From the NCBI GenBank assembly GCA_024707385.1, contig JANPZW010000008.1, positions 434,001 to 498,000 of the forward strand: 64,000 bases of DNA. Direction: 5' to 3'. The notes beneath the pieces were generated by a model. It did not search any database, had not been told where the DNA came from, and saw only the letters and a program-made list of their open reading frames with translations. Position numbers and translations under genes: made by a program. Origin of the DNA: Cellvibrionaceae bacterium (GTDB lineage Bacteria > Pseudomonadota > Gammaproteobacteria > Pseudomonadales > Cellvibrionaceae). Positions 18,375 to 28,693 of the stretch are shown here, in pieces (positions within the stretch are counted from its first letter, which is position 1; each line of letters starts with the position of its first letter).

Positions 18375-19286
18375 CTATATATCAGAGAAGCGCTCATCTC
18401 TGTGGGATGCCGCGCTTGCCAATGCGCGGTTAGCGCGCAAAACATCGTAGAAAGCTTCCGCGGCATTGCTGAGTTGCCGCTTGTGATGGCGGGCAACACC
18501 GAGGTTGCGGGTCAGCGACACACCACCTAGGCGCAGGGATCGGATATTGTCGTCTAGCATGGACTCGGGCAACACGCTCCAGCCCAGGCCGACCGAGACC
18601 ATCATTTTAATGGTCTCTAGGTAATTGGTCGTCATGTTGATTGACAGGGGCAAGTGGCGTTCGTCAAAACAGCGCTTCACCAGTCGACCCGTGTAAGTGC
18701 TGAGGTCTGGCAGTATGGCAGGGGCTTCACTCAGCGCGATCATGTTGGTATTGTCGGGCAATTCCGACTTCAAACCCGTGACAAAGCGCAGCTGATCCTG
18801 CCACAAGATTTCGAATTCCAACTGTTCGACGGGCTCTGGCGCCAGCGTCACAACCGCAAGTTCACACAAGCCCCGTTGTACCCGTTCTAGTGCCACCTCC
18901 GAGTCTAGAAACTCAAACTTCAAATTGACCAGGGGATAGGCGGAGGCGAAAGCCCGCAGCACCGGCGGCAGTTTGTGCAAGCCGAGATGGTGGCTGGTGG
19001 CCACTTTGAGCTCCCCGCGAACGTCTCCCGAAAGGTCCGCGATAACCTGTCGGGCCTCCTCCAGCTGGCGGACAATCTGCTCCGCCCGCGGCAGTAATAC
19101 CTGCCCCGCCTGGGTCAGCTGAATGTTTTTGCCTAGCCGATCAAACAGCGAAGCACCTATCTGCTCCTCCAGCGCCGCCACACGCTTACTCACTGCAGGT
19201 TGAGTAATAAACAGGTCTTCAGAGGCGAGAGAGAATGATCTTCGCCTTGCCACGCTGATAAAAGCTCTCAGGTTATCGAGATCCAT
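18375..19286 (-). CDS. LysR-type transcriptional regulator divergent from leuCDB
   Basis: 303-residue LTTR. The N-terminal winged helix-turn-helix (MDLDNLRAFISVARRRSFSLASEDLFITQPAVSKRVA, split here only for description) is followed by the effector-binding domain. The ATG at 19286 is chosen because the LTTR domain starts MDLDNLRAF; upstream in-frame residues are non-homologous. It is divergent from leuC across about 108 bp, so control of leucine biosynthesis is the natural inference; the effector is unknown. Confidence 0.85.
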   Translation of the reverse strand: MDLDNLRAFISVARRRSFSLASEDLFITQPAVSKRVAALEEQIGASLFDRLGKNIQLTQAGQVLLPRAEQIVRQLEEARQVIADLSGDVRGELKVATSHHLGLHKLPPVLRAFASAYPLVNLKFEFLDSEVALERVQRGLCELAVVTLAPEPVEQLEFEILWQDQLRFVTGLKSELPDNTNMIALSEAPAILPDLSTYTGRLVKRCFDERHLPLSINMTTNYLETIKMMVSVGLGWSVLPESMLDDNIRSLRLGGVSLTRNLGVARHHKRQLSNAAEAFYDVLRANRALASAASHRDERFSDI

Positions 19287-19291
19287 TAATC

Positions 19292-19301
19292 GGAATATTC
19301 C
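19292..19301. promoter_or_regulatory. Palindrome GGAATATTCC in the lysR-leuC divergent region
   Basis: A perfect 10-bp palindrome lies 5 bases before the LysR start, in the shared control region. Partial repeats (GGAATTC at 19307-19313, ATTC near 19342) occur nearby. It is a plausible LTTR or autoregulatory operator, without direct proof. Confidence 0.35.
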
Positions 19302-19394
19302 TGTCTGGAATTCAAAACATAACAATAATGAATTGGAGTTATTCTAATGCAGAAGATAAATTGGCGGCCAGTTTTTGTTAGTGGAGAAAGCCGA

Positions 19395-20824
19395 ATGGCT
19401 GGATTGACTCTTTACGATAAGTTGTGGCGCAACCACTTGGTGCTGGAACGGGATGATGGCTCCGCGTTGATTTACATCGACCGTCATATCGTCCACGAGG
19501 TGACTTCGCCTCAGGCTTTTGAAGGCTTGCGTCTCGCAGGTCGCAAGCCTTGGCGGGTCGATAGTATTGTCGCGACACCCGACCATAACGTTCCAACGAC
19601 ACAGCAGGAGCGCGCGTCGGGCGTGGATGGAATCGCCGACCCCATTTCCAAGATCCAGGTGCAGACTCTCGACGACAACTGCGATGAGCTTGGCATCCTC
19701 GAATTTAAAATCAACGACCGCCGCCAGGGCATAGTCCATGTGGTCGGCCCTGAAACCGGCGCCTGCCTGCCCGGCATGACCATCGTTTGTGGTGATTCCC
19801 ATACCTCTACCAACGGGGCGTTGGGTGCGCTCGCGTTTGGTATCGGTACCAGCGAAGTTGAGCATGTAATGGCGACTCAGTGTTTAGTCGCCAAAAAATG
19901 AAGAATATGTTGGTCCAGGTTGATGGAAAGCTCGGTGCCGGTGTTACACCTAAAGATGTGGTGCTCGCCATCATCGGGGAGATCGGCACGGCGGGCGGTA
20001 CAGGCTACGCGATCGAGTTCGGTGGCGAAGTGTTCCGCAATATGTCGATGGAAGGGCGCTTGACCGTCTGCAATATGGCGATTGAAGCCGGCGCGCGCGC
20101 GGGTATGGTCGCTGTCGATGACATCACCTTGGCATATGTAAAAGACAAGCCTTTCGCACCGAAAGACGCATTGTGGAATCGGGCGGTTGCCGAATGGCGC
20201 GATCTGCACAGCGACGCTGATGCGCAATTTGACCGTGTCGTCCGTCTCGATGGCGCACAAATTCAACCGCAGGTGACCTGGGGAACCTCTCCGGAAATGG
20301 TTCTGCCGGTGGCGGGCACAGTTCCCGATCCCGCGTTGGAATCCGATCCGGTGAAGAAGTCCAGCATCGCCCGTGCGCTGGAATATATGGGCTTGAACGC
20401 CGGCCAGCCGATCACCGAAATTCCGGTGGATAAAGTCTTTATCGGTTCCTGCACCAACTCGCGCATTGAAGATATTCGCAGTGCGGCAGAAGTGGTGAAA
20501 GGGCGGCGCAAATCTCCGTCAGTTGCCCTCGCTATGGTGGTGCCGGGCTCGGGAGAAGTTAAAGCACAGGCGGAAGCCGAGGGCTTGGACGCTATTTTCC
20601 GCGCGGCCGGTTTTGAGTGGCGGGAGCCGGGTTGTTCCATGTGTTTGGCGATGAATGCCGACAGGCTTGAGCCGGGTGAGCGCTGCGCCTCTACATCAAA
20701 TCGCAATTTTGAAGGGCGTCAGGGTTATGGCGGGCGGACTCACTTGGTGAGTCCTGCGATGGCTGCGGGTGCCGCGATTGCGGGCCACTTCGTCGATGTG
20801 CGTCAACTTGCCGAGCGTCAGTGA
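19395..20824 (+). CDS. leuC: 3-isopropylmalate dehydratase large subunit, frameshifted in this sequence
   Basis: Fe-S aconitase-family subunit that isomerises 2- to 3-isopropylmalate in leucine synthesis. The first frame has [11 protein letters not shown] and [20 protein letters not shown]; the second has GSCTNSR and [10 protein letters not shown], whose cysteines ligate the 4Fe-4S cluster. The frames meet at A6 (19893-19898); A7 restores [14 protein letters not shown] and a product of about 476 residues. ATG 19395 has GGAG 8 bases upstream. First gene of leuCDB. Confidence 0.92.
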
Positions 20825-20833
20825 GGAATTTGA

Positions 20834-21493
<660 letters not shown>

Positions 21494-21494
21494 A

Positions 21495-22571
21495 ATGGCA
21501 AAAATTATCTTGTTGCCGGGCGATGGTATAGGCCCGGAAATTGTGGCTGAAGCGCGCAAAGTGCTGGAGAAGGTCGATTCCCTGTTTGGGCTCGACCTGA
21601 GTTTTGAAAGCGACCTGATCGGCGGTGCAGCTTTGGACGAGTACGGCGTGCCGCTGGCGGATTCGACGCTTGATCGCTGCCGTTCGGCCGACGCTATTTT
21701 GATGGGCTCGGTCGGTGGTCCCAAATGGGATCATTTCGAGCCTGCGCTGCGTCCGGAAAAAGGTCTTTTGCGTCTGCGTTATGACCTCGGGCTTTACGCG
21801 AACCTGCGTCCGGCGATTCTGTATCCACAACTTGCCGACGCTTCAACGCTGAAAAAAGAGGTGGTTGCCGGTCTGGATATTCTCATAGTGCGGGAGTTGA
21901 CCGGCGGTATCTATTTTGGCAAACCGCGAGGCATTCGTACGCTGGAAAACGGCGAGCGCGAGGGCTTCAACACTTATGTGTATGCCGAGCATGAAATTGA
22001 GCGTATCGGGCGCACGGCGTTCGAGATGGCGCGCAAGCGCGGCGGCAAACTCTGTTCTGTCGACAAAGCCAACGTTCTGGAGGTCACCGTTCTGTGGCGC
22101 GAAGTGATGGACCGTTTGGTGCCCGAATATCCAGATGTGCAGCTGTCCCATATGTATGTGGATAACGCAGCCATGCAATTGGTGCGAGCGCCCAAGCAGT
22201 TCGACGTGCTGGTCACCGGTAACATGTTTGGCGATATCTTGTCAGATGCGGCTGCCATGCTGACCGGGTCCATCGGTATGTTGCCATCCGCTGCGTTGAA
22301 CAAAGAAAGCCGTGGGCTTTATGAACCTGTGCACGGTTCTGCGCCGGACATAGCCGGGCAGGGCATCGCCAACCCGCTCGCCACCATTCTCTCAGCATCC
22401 ATGTTGCTGCGATATTCGCTGGGGCAAAAAGAGGCCGCCGATGCAATTGATGCCGCGGTAGGCAAAGTGCTCGACCAGGGTTACCGCACCGCGGACATCT
22501 ACAGCGAGGGCACAAACAAAGTCGGGACTGTTGCCATGGGTGATGCCGTGGTTGCGGCCTTAGCAAACTGA
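21495..22571 (+). CDS. leuB: 3-isopropylmalate dehydrogenase
   Basis: NAD-dependent oxidative decarboxylation of 3-isopropylmalate to 2-oxoisocaproate. 358 residues from ATG 21495. Signatures: [34 protein letters not shown] segment ([16 protein letters not shown]), and [24 protein letters not shown]. The ATG 21495 is chosen over upstream in-frame starts, which lie inside leuD. Completes leuCDB. Confidence 0.97.
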   Translation: MAKIILLPGDGIGPEIVAEARKVLEKVDSLFGLDLSFESDLIGGAALDEYGVPLADSTLDRCRSADAILMGSVGGPKWDHFEPALRPEKGLLRLRYDLGLYANLRPAILYPQLADASTLKKEVVAGLDILIVRELTGGIYFGKPRGIRTLENGEREGFNTYVYAEHEIERIGRTAFEMARKRGGKLCSVDKANVLEVTVLWREVMDRLVPEYPDVQLSHMYVDNAAMQLVRAPKQFDVLVTGNMFGDILSDAAAMLTGSIGMLPSAALNKESRGLYEPVHGSAPDIAGQGIANPLATILSASMLLRYSLGQKEAADAIDAAVGKVLDQGYRTADIYSEGTNKVGTVAMGDAVVAALAN

Positions 22572-22593
22572 TTCAGTTAATAGGTACACGAAT

Positions 22594-23703
22594 ATGATGC
22601 AGGTAGGTTTTGTCGGTTGGCGTGGGATGGTCGGCTCTGTTCTGATGGGACGGATGCGCGAGGAAAATGATTTTGCTCAAATCGATCCCGTTTTCTTTAC
22701 CACATCCAATGTCGGTGGAGCGGGCCCGGATGTGGGCAAGCCGGTTGCGCCGCTCAAAGATGCGTATGACATAGAAGCCCTGAAGGCGATGGACGCGATT
22801 ATTTCCTGTCAGGGCGGCGACTACACGACGGCCATCATCGACAAATTGCGCGCCGCCGGTTGGCAGGGTTACTGGATTGACGCAGCGTCCTCGCTGCGGA
22901 TGAAAGATGACGCGATTATTGTGCTCGATCCGGTAAATGATCGTGTGATTCGCGAAGGACTGAAAAAAGGCGTCAAGAATTATATCGGCGGTAATTGCAC
23001 CGTCAGTTTGATGCTGATGGGATTGGGAGGGCTGTTTGAGCAAGGGCTCGTGGAGTGGGTGAGCTCCATGACCTATCAAGCCGCCAGCGGCGCGGGTGCG
23101 CAAAATATGCGCGAATTGATCAGTCAGATGGGGCATATCCATTCGGCGGTGGCGGACAAATTGGCTGACGCCGCAAGTGCGATTCTCGAGATCGATCGAC
23201 AGGTTGCAGACACCATGCGTGGGAACGATTTCCCTCGGGATAATTTCGGTGCGCCGCTTGCGGGCAGCCTGCTTCCTTATATCGACAAGCAGCTCGATAA
23301 CGGTCAAAGCCGCGAAGAGTGGAAAGCGCAAGCAGAGACAAACAAGATTCTCGGCAGCGCTGCTCCTATTCCTATGGATGGAATATGTGTCAGGATCGGT
23401 GCAATGCGCTGCCACAGCCAAGCGTTGACCATCAAACTGACACAAGACATACCGTTGGCAGAGATTGAGCAGATCATTGCCGGTGCAAACCAATGGGTCA
23501 AAGTTATTCCCAATACTCGTGAAGCCTCTTTGCAGGAGCTCACTCCGACCAAAGTGACCGGCACTCTGTCGATTCCAGTGGGGCGTTTGCGCAAGATGAA
23601 TATGGGACCACAGTACCTTTCGGCATTTACGGTGGGTGACCAGCTCCTTTGGGGTGCCGCAGAACCATTGCGCCGCATGTTGAGAATTTTGCAGCAACAT
23701 TGA
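22594..23703 (+). CDS. asd: Aspartate-semialdehyde dehydrogenase
   Basis: Reduces aspartyl phosphate to aspartate semialdehyde for lysine/DAP, threonine and methionine synthesis. 369 residues. The NADP-binding [13 protein letters not shown], the catalytic Cys135 in GGNCTVSLM, and the conserved [13 protein letters not shown] are present. It follows leuB by 22 bp, consistent with one transcript leuCDB-asd, and is followed by a hairpin. Confidence 0.96.
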   Translation: MMQVGFVGWRGMVGSVLMGRMREENDFAQIDPVFFTTSNVGGAGPDVGKPVAPLKDAYDIEALKAMDAIISCQGGDYTTAIIDKLRAAGWQGYWIDAASSLRMKDDAIIVLDPVNDRVIREGLKKGVKNYIGGNCTVSLMLMGLGGLFEQGLVEWVSSMTYQAASGAGAQNMRELISQMGHIHSAVADKLADAASAILEIDRQVADTMRGNDFPRDNFGAPLAGSLLPYIDKQLDNGQSREEWKAQAETNKILGSAAPIPMDGICVRIGAMRCHSQALTIKLTQDIPLAEIEQIIAGANQWVKVIPNTREASLQELTPTKVTGTLSIPVGRLRKMNMGPQYLSAFTVGDQLLWGAAEPLRRMLRILQQH

Positions 23704-23726
23704 TCTCCCCATCACAAACCCATCCA

Positions 23727-23760
23727 AACAGCCTTGGAACTTGCCAGGGCTGTTCCTTTC
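23727..23760 (+). terminator. Probable terminator after asd
   Basis: AACAGCC-T-TGG (23727-23737) pairs with CCA-G-GGCTGTT (23744-23754) apart from one internal mismatch; TTCCTTTC follows. The T-tract is interrupted, so strength is uncertain. Confidence 0.6.
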
Positions 23761-24035
23761 CCGCCTGCTATAGTTAATGACGTGGCACGAATTTTCACTG
23801 GCTGCCCGCGACAAAAATTGGTAAAAACACCGGGTCAGATAATTACATCTATAACCAAAAGTGCTGTATTCGAGGCCTAATCGCGGGCCTTAAGTTGATA
23901 AAAAGCTACTTATAATGAATACTTACAGCGATAAGTGAAAGACTATTCTAGTTTTGCCTGCTTGCATCCGTCCTTGTCAAAAGTCGTGGATGTGTGTCTT
24001 TGACCTGGTCACCAAACAAGATTAAGGATTCTCCT
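23761..24035 (+). other. Long intergenic region before fimV
   Basis: No convincing gene in the 332 bp between asd and fimV. It holds the asd hairpin, a perfect -10 hexamer TATAAT (23911-23916) with TTGATA only 10 bp upstream (too close for a normal -35), and AAGGA (24024-24028), the fimV ribosome binding site. A promoter for fimV around 23890-23920 is likely but its -35 is unclear. Confidence 0.4.
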
Positions 24036-27000
24036 ATGGGGCTTCGCACAAAAGCGTTTTTTATCGGCGTGTTTTTGGCGGTCACTTCGCCAATGGCCGC
24101 AGCGCTTGGTCTTGGTGAGATCAAACTCAATTCAGCACTGAATCAACCGTTAAACGCCGAAATACAGCTGCTCCATGTTCGTGATCTGACGGAAAACGAG
24201 ATACGCATTGCCATAGCGTCGCCCGAAGAATTCGCAAGAGCCGGCGTGGAGCGTAACTTTTTTGTAACGGACCTGAAATTTACCTTGGACTTGACCGCCT
24301 CTCAGGGGCCGGTTGTTCGCGTAACCAGTAACGGGCCTGTTAGAGAGCCATTCTTGAACTTTATTCTGTCAGCGCAATGGCCAAGCGGTAAATTGCTGCG
24401 CGAATATACTCTGCTGGTCGACCTGCCAGTGTTCAGCGGCGCGCAATCGGCTCCAGTCCAGGCCGCAAATCAAAGTTCTTCCCAGAGCTCTTCAGCAACG
24501 GCCACCACACCACCGCCGGCACCGCGCACAGCACCTCCGCGTCCTCGAACTGAAACTGCGCGAACAGAGACTGCCAGCAGAAGCAGCACTTTCTCCGGCG
24601 ATAGTTATGGACCTGTGAGCGTCAATGAAACCTTGTGGTCGATTGCTTCGCGCGTGAAGCCGGATTCTTCTGTATCCGTGCAGCAAACCATGCTTGCTAT
24701 TCAGCGCCTGAATCCTGAGGCGTTCATCAATGGCAACATCAATCTTTTGCGTCGCGGTCAGGTTTTGCGCATTCCAGACAAAGATGAAATCCAGCAGATC
24801 ACCAATCGCGAGGCTGTCCAGCAGGTAGCCGAGCAGAATAGAAGTTGGAATGATCGGACTCAGGCACCTGAGCGTGCGCAATTGGAGGGCAGCAAAAATT
24901 TTGCGGAGACGCGTACCGAATCGTCAGCGGTAGAAGGTCGTGTCAAGCTCTCATCACAATCGTCTTCTGACCGGGCAGGACAGGGTGTTGGTGTAGAAGA
25001 CGGCAGTGGTGACGGCGGCCGTGCTTCGGAAGCATTAAGTGAGGCCCAAGAAGAGCTTGATGCGGCTGGCCGGGAAAACTCTGATTTGAAATCCCGCATC
25101 CAGGCCATGGAAGAGCAGATTCAGACCATGGAGCGTCTGGTTGAAGTCAGCAGTACAGAAATGCGCGCTTTGGAGCTCGCGGCTCAACAGGCCAATCAAG
25201 AGCAAACAGAGCAGTCGTCAAGTGAAACCCCTGCTGTCAATCCATCCGAGCAGGAAAGCCCCCAGACTTCTGCAGCTGAGACACCTACAGCACAGCCTGA
25301 GCAGGCGCCTGCTCAGGCAACACCGGCAAAGACCGCTACGCCGAAGAAATCCTGGCTCGATCTCGCTAAGGAGAACATGCTCTATATCGGAGCTGGCCTC
25401 GCTGTTCTTGTCCTTGGTTTGCTGGCCTATCTCATCAAACGCAACCGTCGCGAGGAAATTGATGAATACGACGGGTACGACAGTGAAGGCGATATGGATT
25501 TGTTGTCCGGCGCTGATGCCGATGGCCAGACTGACAAAACCGTTGTTCTTGATGAATATGATGACAGCGGCTTTGTGGAAGAGGAGAGGGCGCTAGCAGA
25601 GGCGGAAACAGAAGATGTTGTCGGCGAGTGCGATATCCATCTCGCGTACGGGCAGTACGATCAGGCCGAAGAGAAACTCCTGCGCGCCCTGGAAAAAGAT
25701 CCGTCCAGCGCACCGGTGAGTTTGAAATTGCTGGAAGTGTTTGCCCTGCAAGGCGACGCCGAAAGCTTTGACAGACACTACGCCCAGCTGCGTGCAACGG
25801 CGGAATCTGATGTGGTCGACCGCGCGAGCATCATGCGCAGCTCCATTGAAGGTATTGAGCCGTTCGATGCGAGTCTATACGAAACTGCCAGTAGCGAAGT
25901 CGATCATCAATACGAAACAGGGCTGGTTGATAGCGATACGCTAATCACACCGGCTTCCTTTACTGACGATACGTTGGATTTCGATTTCAACGACGTTGAT
26001 GAATTGGTGGACTCTACTTCAGCCGTCGCCCCTGCGGATAATGGTGAATACGCAGCGGACTCATTAGATTTTGATCTCACGCTTGATGATGACGATGCGA
26101 CGCAAATTCCCGCCTCCAAATTCACAGGGGCTCAGGAAGAGGATTTGCTTTCGCCAGAACTGGCTTTGGATGAGCCGACAACTGAAATTGATGAACTTAA
26201 TTCCCAGGTGGATTTTGTTCGTGATACCTCAACCGACATTGATTTTGAATTGCCCGAAGAAGGATTGGCCATAGCGGACAGCGAAGAATCCGTCGACGAT
26301 TTTAGTGCTGACATAGATCTTGATTTCGAGGACGACCGTTTTACCAGTGAGTTTGCTGATGATCTGGTGGCGGAGAGAAGTGCACCGAAAGATGAGGAGT
26401 CATTTGATTTCTCTGATCTGGGTTTGTCTGAGTCTGAGGCGGAGCTGAATTTTGAACAGTCTCCCAGAAGTTCTTCCGACGAACTCGATTTTGATTTGGA
26501 TCGGGACCTGGCGGACGCGCAGACGATAATCAAAGAAGAGCCGCCGGTGTTGTCCAGCGCGGCTGACGATCTGGAGTCTGGCCTTGACGATTTGGCGCTG
26601 AATGATCTTGATGGACTGGATTTGGAGGTTGCCTCCGAGCCTGAGCTTGTGCACGCACCGAGCGCTCAGGCATCCAATCGTGTCGCCGATAGCGGGACCG
26701 ATTTCGATATGGATTTTGACCTCGATAAAGAAATCAATCTCGATGAGCTCGACCACGAGTTGGATGCCTTGGCGTCGGATTTTGGTGGTGAAAGCGCCAG
26801 TATGGAAGAACCCGTGCTGGACTTTGATGACGAAAACGAGGCTGATGCCATCTCCGGATTTGCGGACGGTGATAACTTCCAGGAGCAGGATCTGGATGAT
26901 CTGTTTGTGGAGGATGGTGTTAAGCCTGAGGTGGTAAACGACAAACCTTCAGCGCCTTCTTATGCCGCAAATTCCGGATCTGATTTTGAGATACCAGATT

Positions 27001-27200
27001 TCGATCCTGAAAATGATGACGACAGCAATTTGGATTTCCTTTCCGACAACGATGAGACGGCTACCAAGCTGGATTTGGCTCGCGCGTATATAGACATGGG
27101 CGATGCGGATGGAGCCAAGGACATTCTTGATGAGATCATTGATGAGGGGAATGATCAGCAGAAGCGCGAAGCAGAATCCTTGCTGGCGCGTATCGGCTAA
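24036..27200 (+). CDS. fimV: FimV/HubP-like polar hub protein
   Basis: Large inner-membrane scaffold for type IV pilus/twitching and polar organisation. 1054 residues: signal peptide, an N-terminal FimV domain (LGEIKLNSALNQPLNAEIQLL), a LysM peptidoglycan-binding domain (about 190-250), a coiled coil (about 335-390), a transmembrane segment (about 445-465), then a very acidic cytoplasmic region with repeated DFDL/LDFD units (about 480-1000), and a C-terminal TPR-like motif (LDLARAYIDMGDADGAKDILDEI). ATG 24036 has AAGGA 8 bases upstream. Followed by a terminator and truA as in pseudomonads. Confidence 0.93.
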   Translation: MGLRTKAFFIGVFLAVTSPMAAALGLGEIKLNSALNQPLNAEIQLLHVRDLTENEIRIAIASPEEFARAGVERNFFVTDLKFTLDLTASQGPVVRVTSNGPVREPFLNFILSAQWPSGKLLREYTLLVDLPVFSGAQSAPVQAANQSSSQSSSATATTPPPAPRTAPPRPRTETARTETASRSSTFSGDSYGPVSVNETLWSIASRVKPDSSVSVQQTMLAIQRLNPEAFINGNINLLRRGQVLRIPDKDEIQQITNREAVQQVAEQNRSWNDRTQAPERAQLEGSKNFAETRTESSAVEGRVKLSSQSSSDRAGQGVGVEDGSGDGGRASEALSEAQEELDAAGRENSDLKSRIQAMEEQIQTMERLVEVSSTEMRALELAAQQANQEQTEQSSSETPAVNPSEQESPQTSAAETPTAQPEQAPAQATPAKTATPKKSWLDLAKENMLYIGAGLAVLVLGLLAYLIKRNRREEIDEYDGYDSEGDMDLLSGADADGQTDKTVVLDEYDDSGFVEEERALAEAETEDVVGECDIHLAYGQYDQAEEKLLRALEKDPSSAPVSLKLLEVFALQGDAESFDRHYAQLRATAESDVVDRASIMRSSIEGIEPFDASLYETASSEVDHQYETGLVDSDTLITPASFTDDTLDFDFNDVDELVDSTSAVAPADNGEYAADSLDFDLTLDDDDATQIPASKFTGAQEEDLLSPELALDEPTTEIDELNSQVDFVRDTSTDIDFELPEEGLAIADSEESVDDFSADIDLDFEDDRFTSEFADDLVAERSAPKDEESFDFSDLGLSESEAELNFEQSPRSSSDELDFDLDRDLADAQTIIKEEPPVLSSAADDLESGLDDLALNDLDGLDLEVASEPELVHAPSAQASNRVADSGTDFDMDFDLDKEINLDELDHELDALASDFGGESASMEEPVLDFDDENEADAISGFADGDNFQEQDLDDLFVEDGVKPEVVNDKPSAPSYAANSGSDFEIPDFDPENDDDSNLDFLSDNDETATKLDLARAYIDMGDADGAKDILDEIIDEGNDQQKREAESLLARIG

Positions 27201-27218
27201 TCCGCAACTTCTTTCCTT

Positions 27219-27258
27219 TAAAAAGGCTTTGCGCGATGAGTGCAAAGCCTTTTTCATT
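27219..27258 (+). terminator. Intrinsic terminator of fimV
   Basis: AAAAAGGCTTTGC and GCAAAGCCTTTTT form a perfect 13-bp stem with a 9-base loop; the T-run is the end of the stem itself. It excludes the GTG at 27240 as a truA start. Confidence 0.88.
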
Positions 27259-27272
27259 TAACCGATTGTTCT

Positions 27273-28133
27273 ATGCAGTCTGTCTACACTCCGAATTGTG
27301 AAATCAAACCTGGAATGGCGCTGCCCGCCGGCGTCCATCGCTATGCATTGGTGGTGGAATATTGCGGAACTGAGTATCAGGGGTTTCAGCGGCAGGCCAG
27401 TGCACGCAAAACCGTACAGGGTGACTTGGAAAAAGCCTTGTCGCTGATTGCCGCGCAGCCGGTGACCCTGGTTTGTGCCGGTCGAACCGATGCGGGTGTG
27501 CATGCCAGTCATCAGGTGGTGCATTTTGATACCAATGCCGATCGCGCTGAAAAAGCCTGGATTGAAGGCGCCAACACCAAGTTGCCTGAGTCCATTCGGG
27601 TGCGCTGGGCGAGCAAAATAAAAGGGGAGTTTCATGCGCGATTTTCCGCGCAGAGCCGAACCTATCGTTATTTCACTTATACCGACAGAACCCGCTCGGC
27701 TTTCCTGCCTTTTAATGCAACCTGGTTGCGCGGTCAGCTGAATATGGAGGCGATGCAAGTGGCAGCGTCCCACTTGTTGGGAGAGCATGACTTCTCATCT
27801 TTTCGCTCCAGCCAATGCCAGGCGCACAGCCCTGTGCGGCGTATAGAGTCGATCGAATTCTCGATGGCTGGACCTGTGATTGTGATGGAAATCAAAGCGA
27901 ACGCCTTCCTTCACCATATGGTGCGCAACATCATGGGTTCTTTGTATGAAGTAGGTCGCAGTGCGAGGTCACCTGATTGGATGCGGGAATTGTTGGCGCT
28001 GAAAGATCGTAACTCAGCCGCACCGACGGCTGCGCCCCACGGCCTCTATCTGATTGGTGTGGAATACCCGCAAGAGTTCGGCCTCCCTGACAGACTTCGG
28101 CCGAACGGGCTGTTGGGGCTGCTCGGCCCTTGA
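27273..28133 (+). CDS. truA: tRNA pseudouridine(38-40) synthase
   Basis: Modifies U38-U40 in the anticodon arm of many tRNAs. The catalytic Asp lies in CAGRTDAGVHASHQV, and the RNA-binding HHMVRNIMGSLYEVG block is present. From ATG 27273 the product is about 286 residues; the later ATG 27315 (MALPAGVHRYALVVEYCG) also lies close to the family start, and neither has a good Shine-Dalgarno. trpF and accD, usual downstream partners in Pseudomonas, are absent. Confidence 0.93.
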   Translation: MQSVYTPNCEIKPGMALPAGVHRYALVVEYCGTEYQGFQRQASARKTVQGDLEKALSLIAAQPVTLVCAGRTDAGVHASHQVVHFDTNADRAEKAWIEGANTKLPESIRVRWASKIKGEFHARFSAQSRTYRYFTYTDRTRSAFLPFNATWLRGQLNMEAMQVAASHLLGEHDFSSFRSSQCQAHSPVRRIESIEFSMAGPVIVMEIKANAFLHHMVRNIMGSLYEVGRSARSPDWMRELLALKDRNSAAPTAAPHGLYLIGVEYPQEFGLPDRLRPNGLLGLLGP

Positions 28134-28264
28134 TTAATCCTTAAAAGTGGGTTTGAATGCTCGCTTGCGCTCTTAAGCCGCTATAGGTGGATAAGAGCGG
28201 CCAGGCAAAGGTGCGTTAGCTACCCTGTTTAAAAATCAAGACACAATAACGATCAGGAATCATT

Positions 28265-28384
28265 ATGAATTCGCAAGAGACAGAAATGCAGCATCAAGGC
28301 GACAGCGTCGCAGACGCAATTACAGCAGTTGTATTGATTGCGGTATTTATCGGCGCCTGCATCTTTTGGGTAAGCGGCCAATAA
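28265..28384 (+). CDS. 39-residue single-span membrane protein
   Basis: Small ORF with AGGAA (28255-28259) at good spacing before ATG. A polar N-terminus (MNSQETEMQHQGDSVAD) is followed by one transmembrane helix (AITAVVLIAVFIGACIFWV) and SGQ. The clean ribosome site and topology suggest a real small protein; I do not recognise it. It lies between truA and the convergent DUF2970-metH unit. Confidence 0.5.
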   Translation: MNSQETEMQHQGDSVADAITAVVLIAVFIGACIFWVSGQ

Positions 28385-28473
28385 CTATTAATCGTAAGAA
28401 ATCTTAATTTCAATTTTAAAAGTTCTTCATACCAAGAGCTCTTAATGCCGACTCTTAAGACTTGTCGCGAGCT

Positions 28474-28502
28474 AGGCGATTGGCTTATGGAGCCAATCGC
28501 CT
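28474..28502. repeat. 12-bp perfect hairpin over the DUF2970 stop
   Basis: AGGCGATTGGCT (28474-28485) pairs perfectly with AGCCAATCGCCT (28491-28502), with an outer TCGCG/CGCGA extension across a 4-base bulge. It begins inside the 3' end of the minus-strand DUF2970 gene. No T-tract on either strand, so termination would need Rho, or it may protect the mRNA end. Confidence 0.6.
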
Positions 28503-28685
28503 CGCGATAAATACCAATCCCAAGATAAACGCACCAGCCAATACCAGTCCCACAAGCAAAAACGGCAATATGCTGCTTTGTTGGAAATCATGGGCGCGGT
28601 TTTTTTCGCTTTGAACGCCGACGAATGCCGCCACAGTGCTGAATATCACTCGGGCCCAGGAAGATTTTTTCTGTTCTTTGTTCAT
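28485..28685 (-). CDS. DUF2970 membrane protein
   Basis: 66-residue protein: STVAAFVGVQSEKNRAHDF is the DUF2970 signature, followed by one membrane helix (ILPFLLVGLVLAGAFILGLVFIA). It lies 8 bp downstream of metH on the same strand and is probably cotranscribed with it. Function unknown. Confidence 0.8.
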   Translation of the reverse strand: MNKEQKKSSWARVIFSTVAAFVGVQSEKNRAHDFQQSSILPFLLVGLVLAGAFILGLVFIARRLAP

Positions 28686-28693
28686 GATCGGTT

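Noticed and set aside
22573..23814. 413-codon minus-strand open frame over asd
   Set aside because: Shadow of a highly conserved plus-strand gene; no recognisable domain or ribosome site.
23895..23916. TTGATA ... TATAAT as a complete fimV promoter
   Set aside because: The spacer is only 10 bp. The -10 may be real but this -35 cannot pair with it.
25907..26944. Ser-rich minus-strand frames opposite the FimV acidic repeats
   Set aside because: Asp/Glu codons read as Ser/Lys on the other strand, so the composition is a by-product of the repeats.
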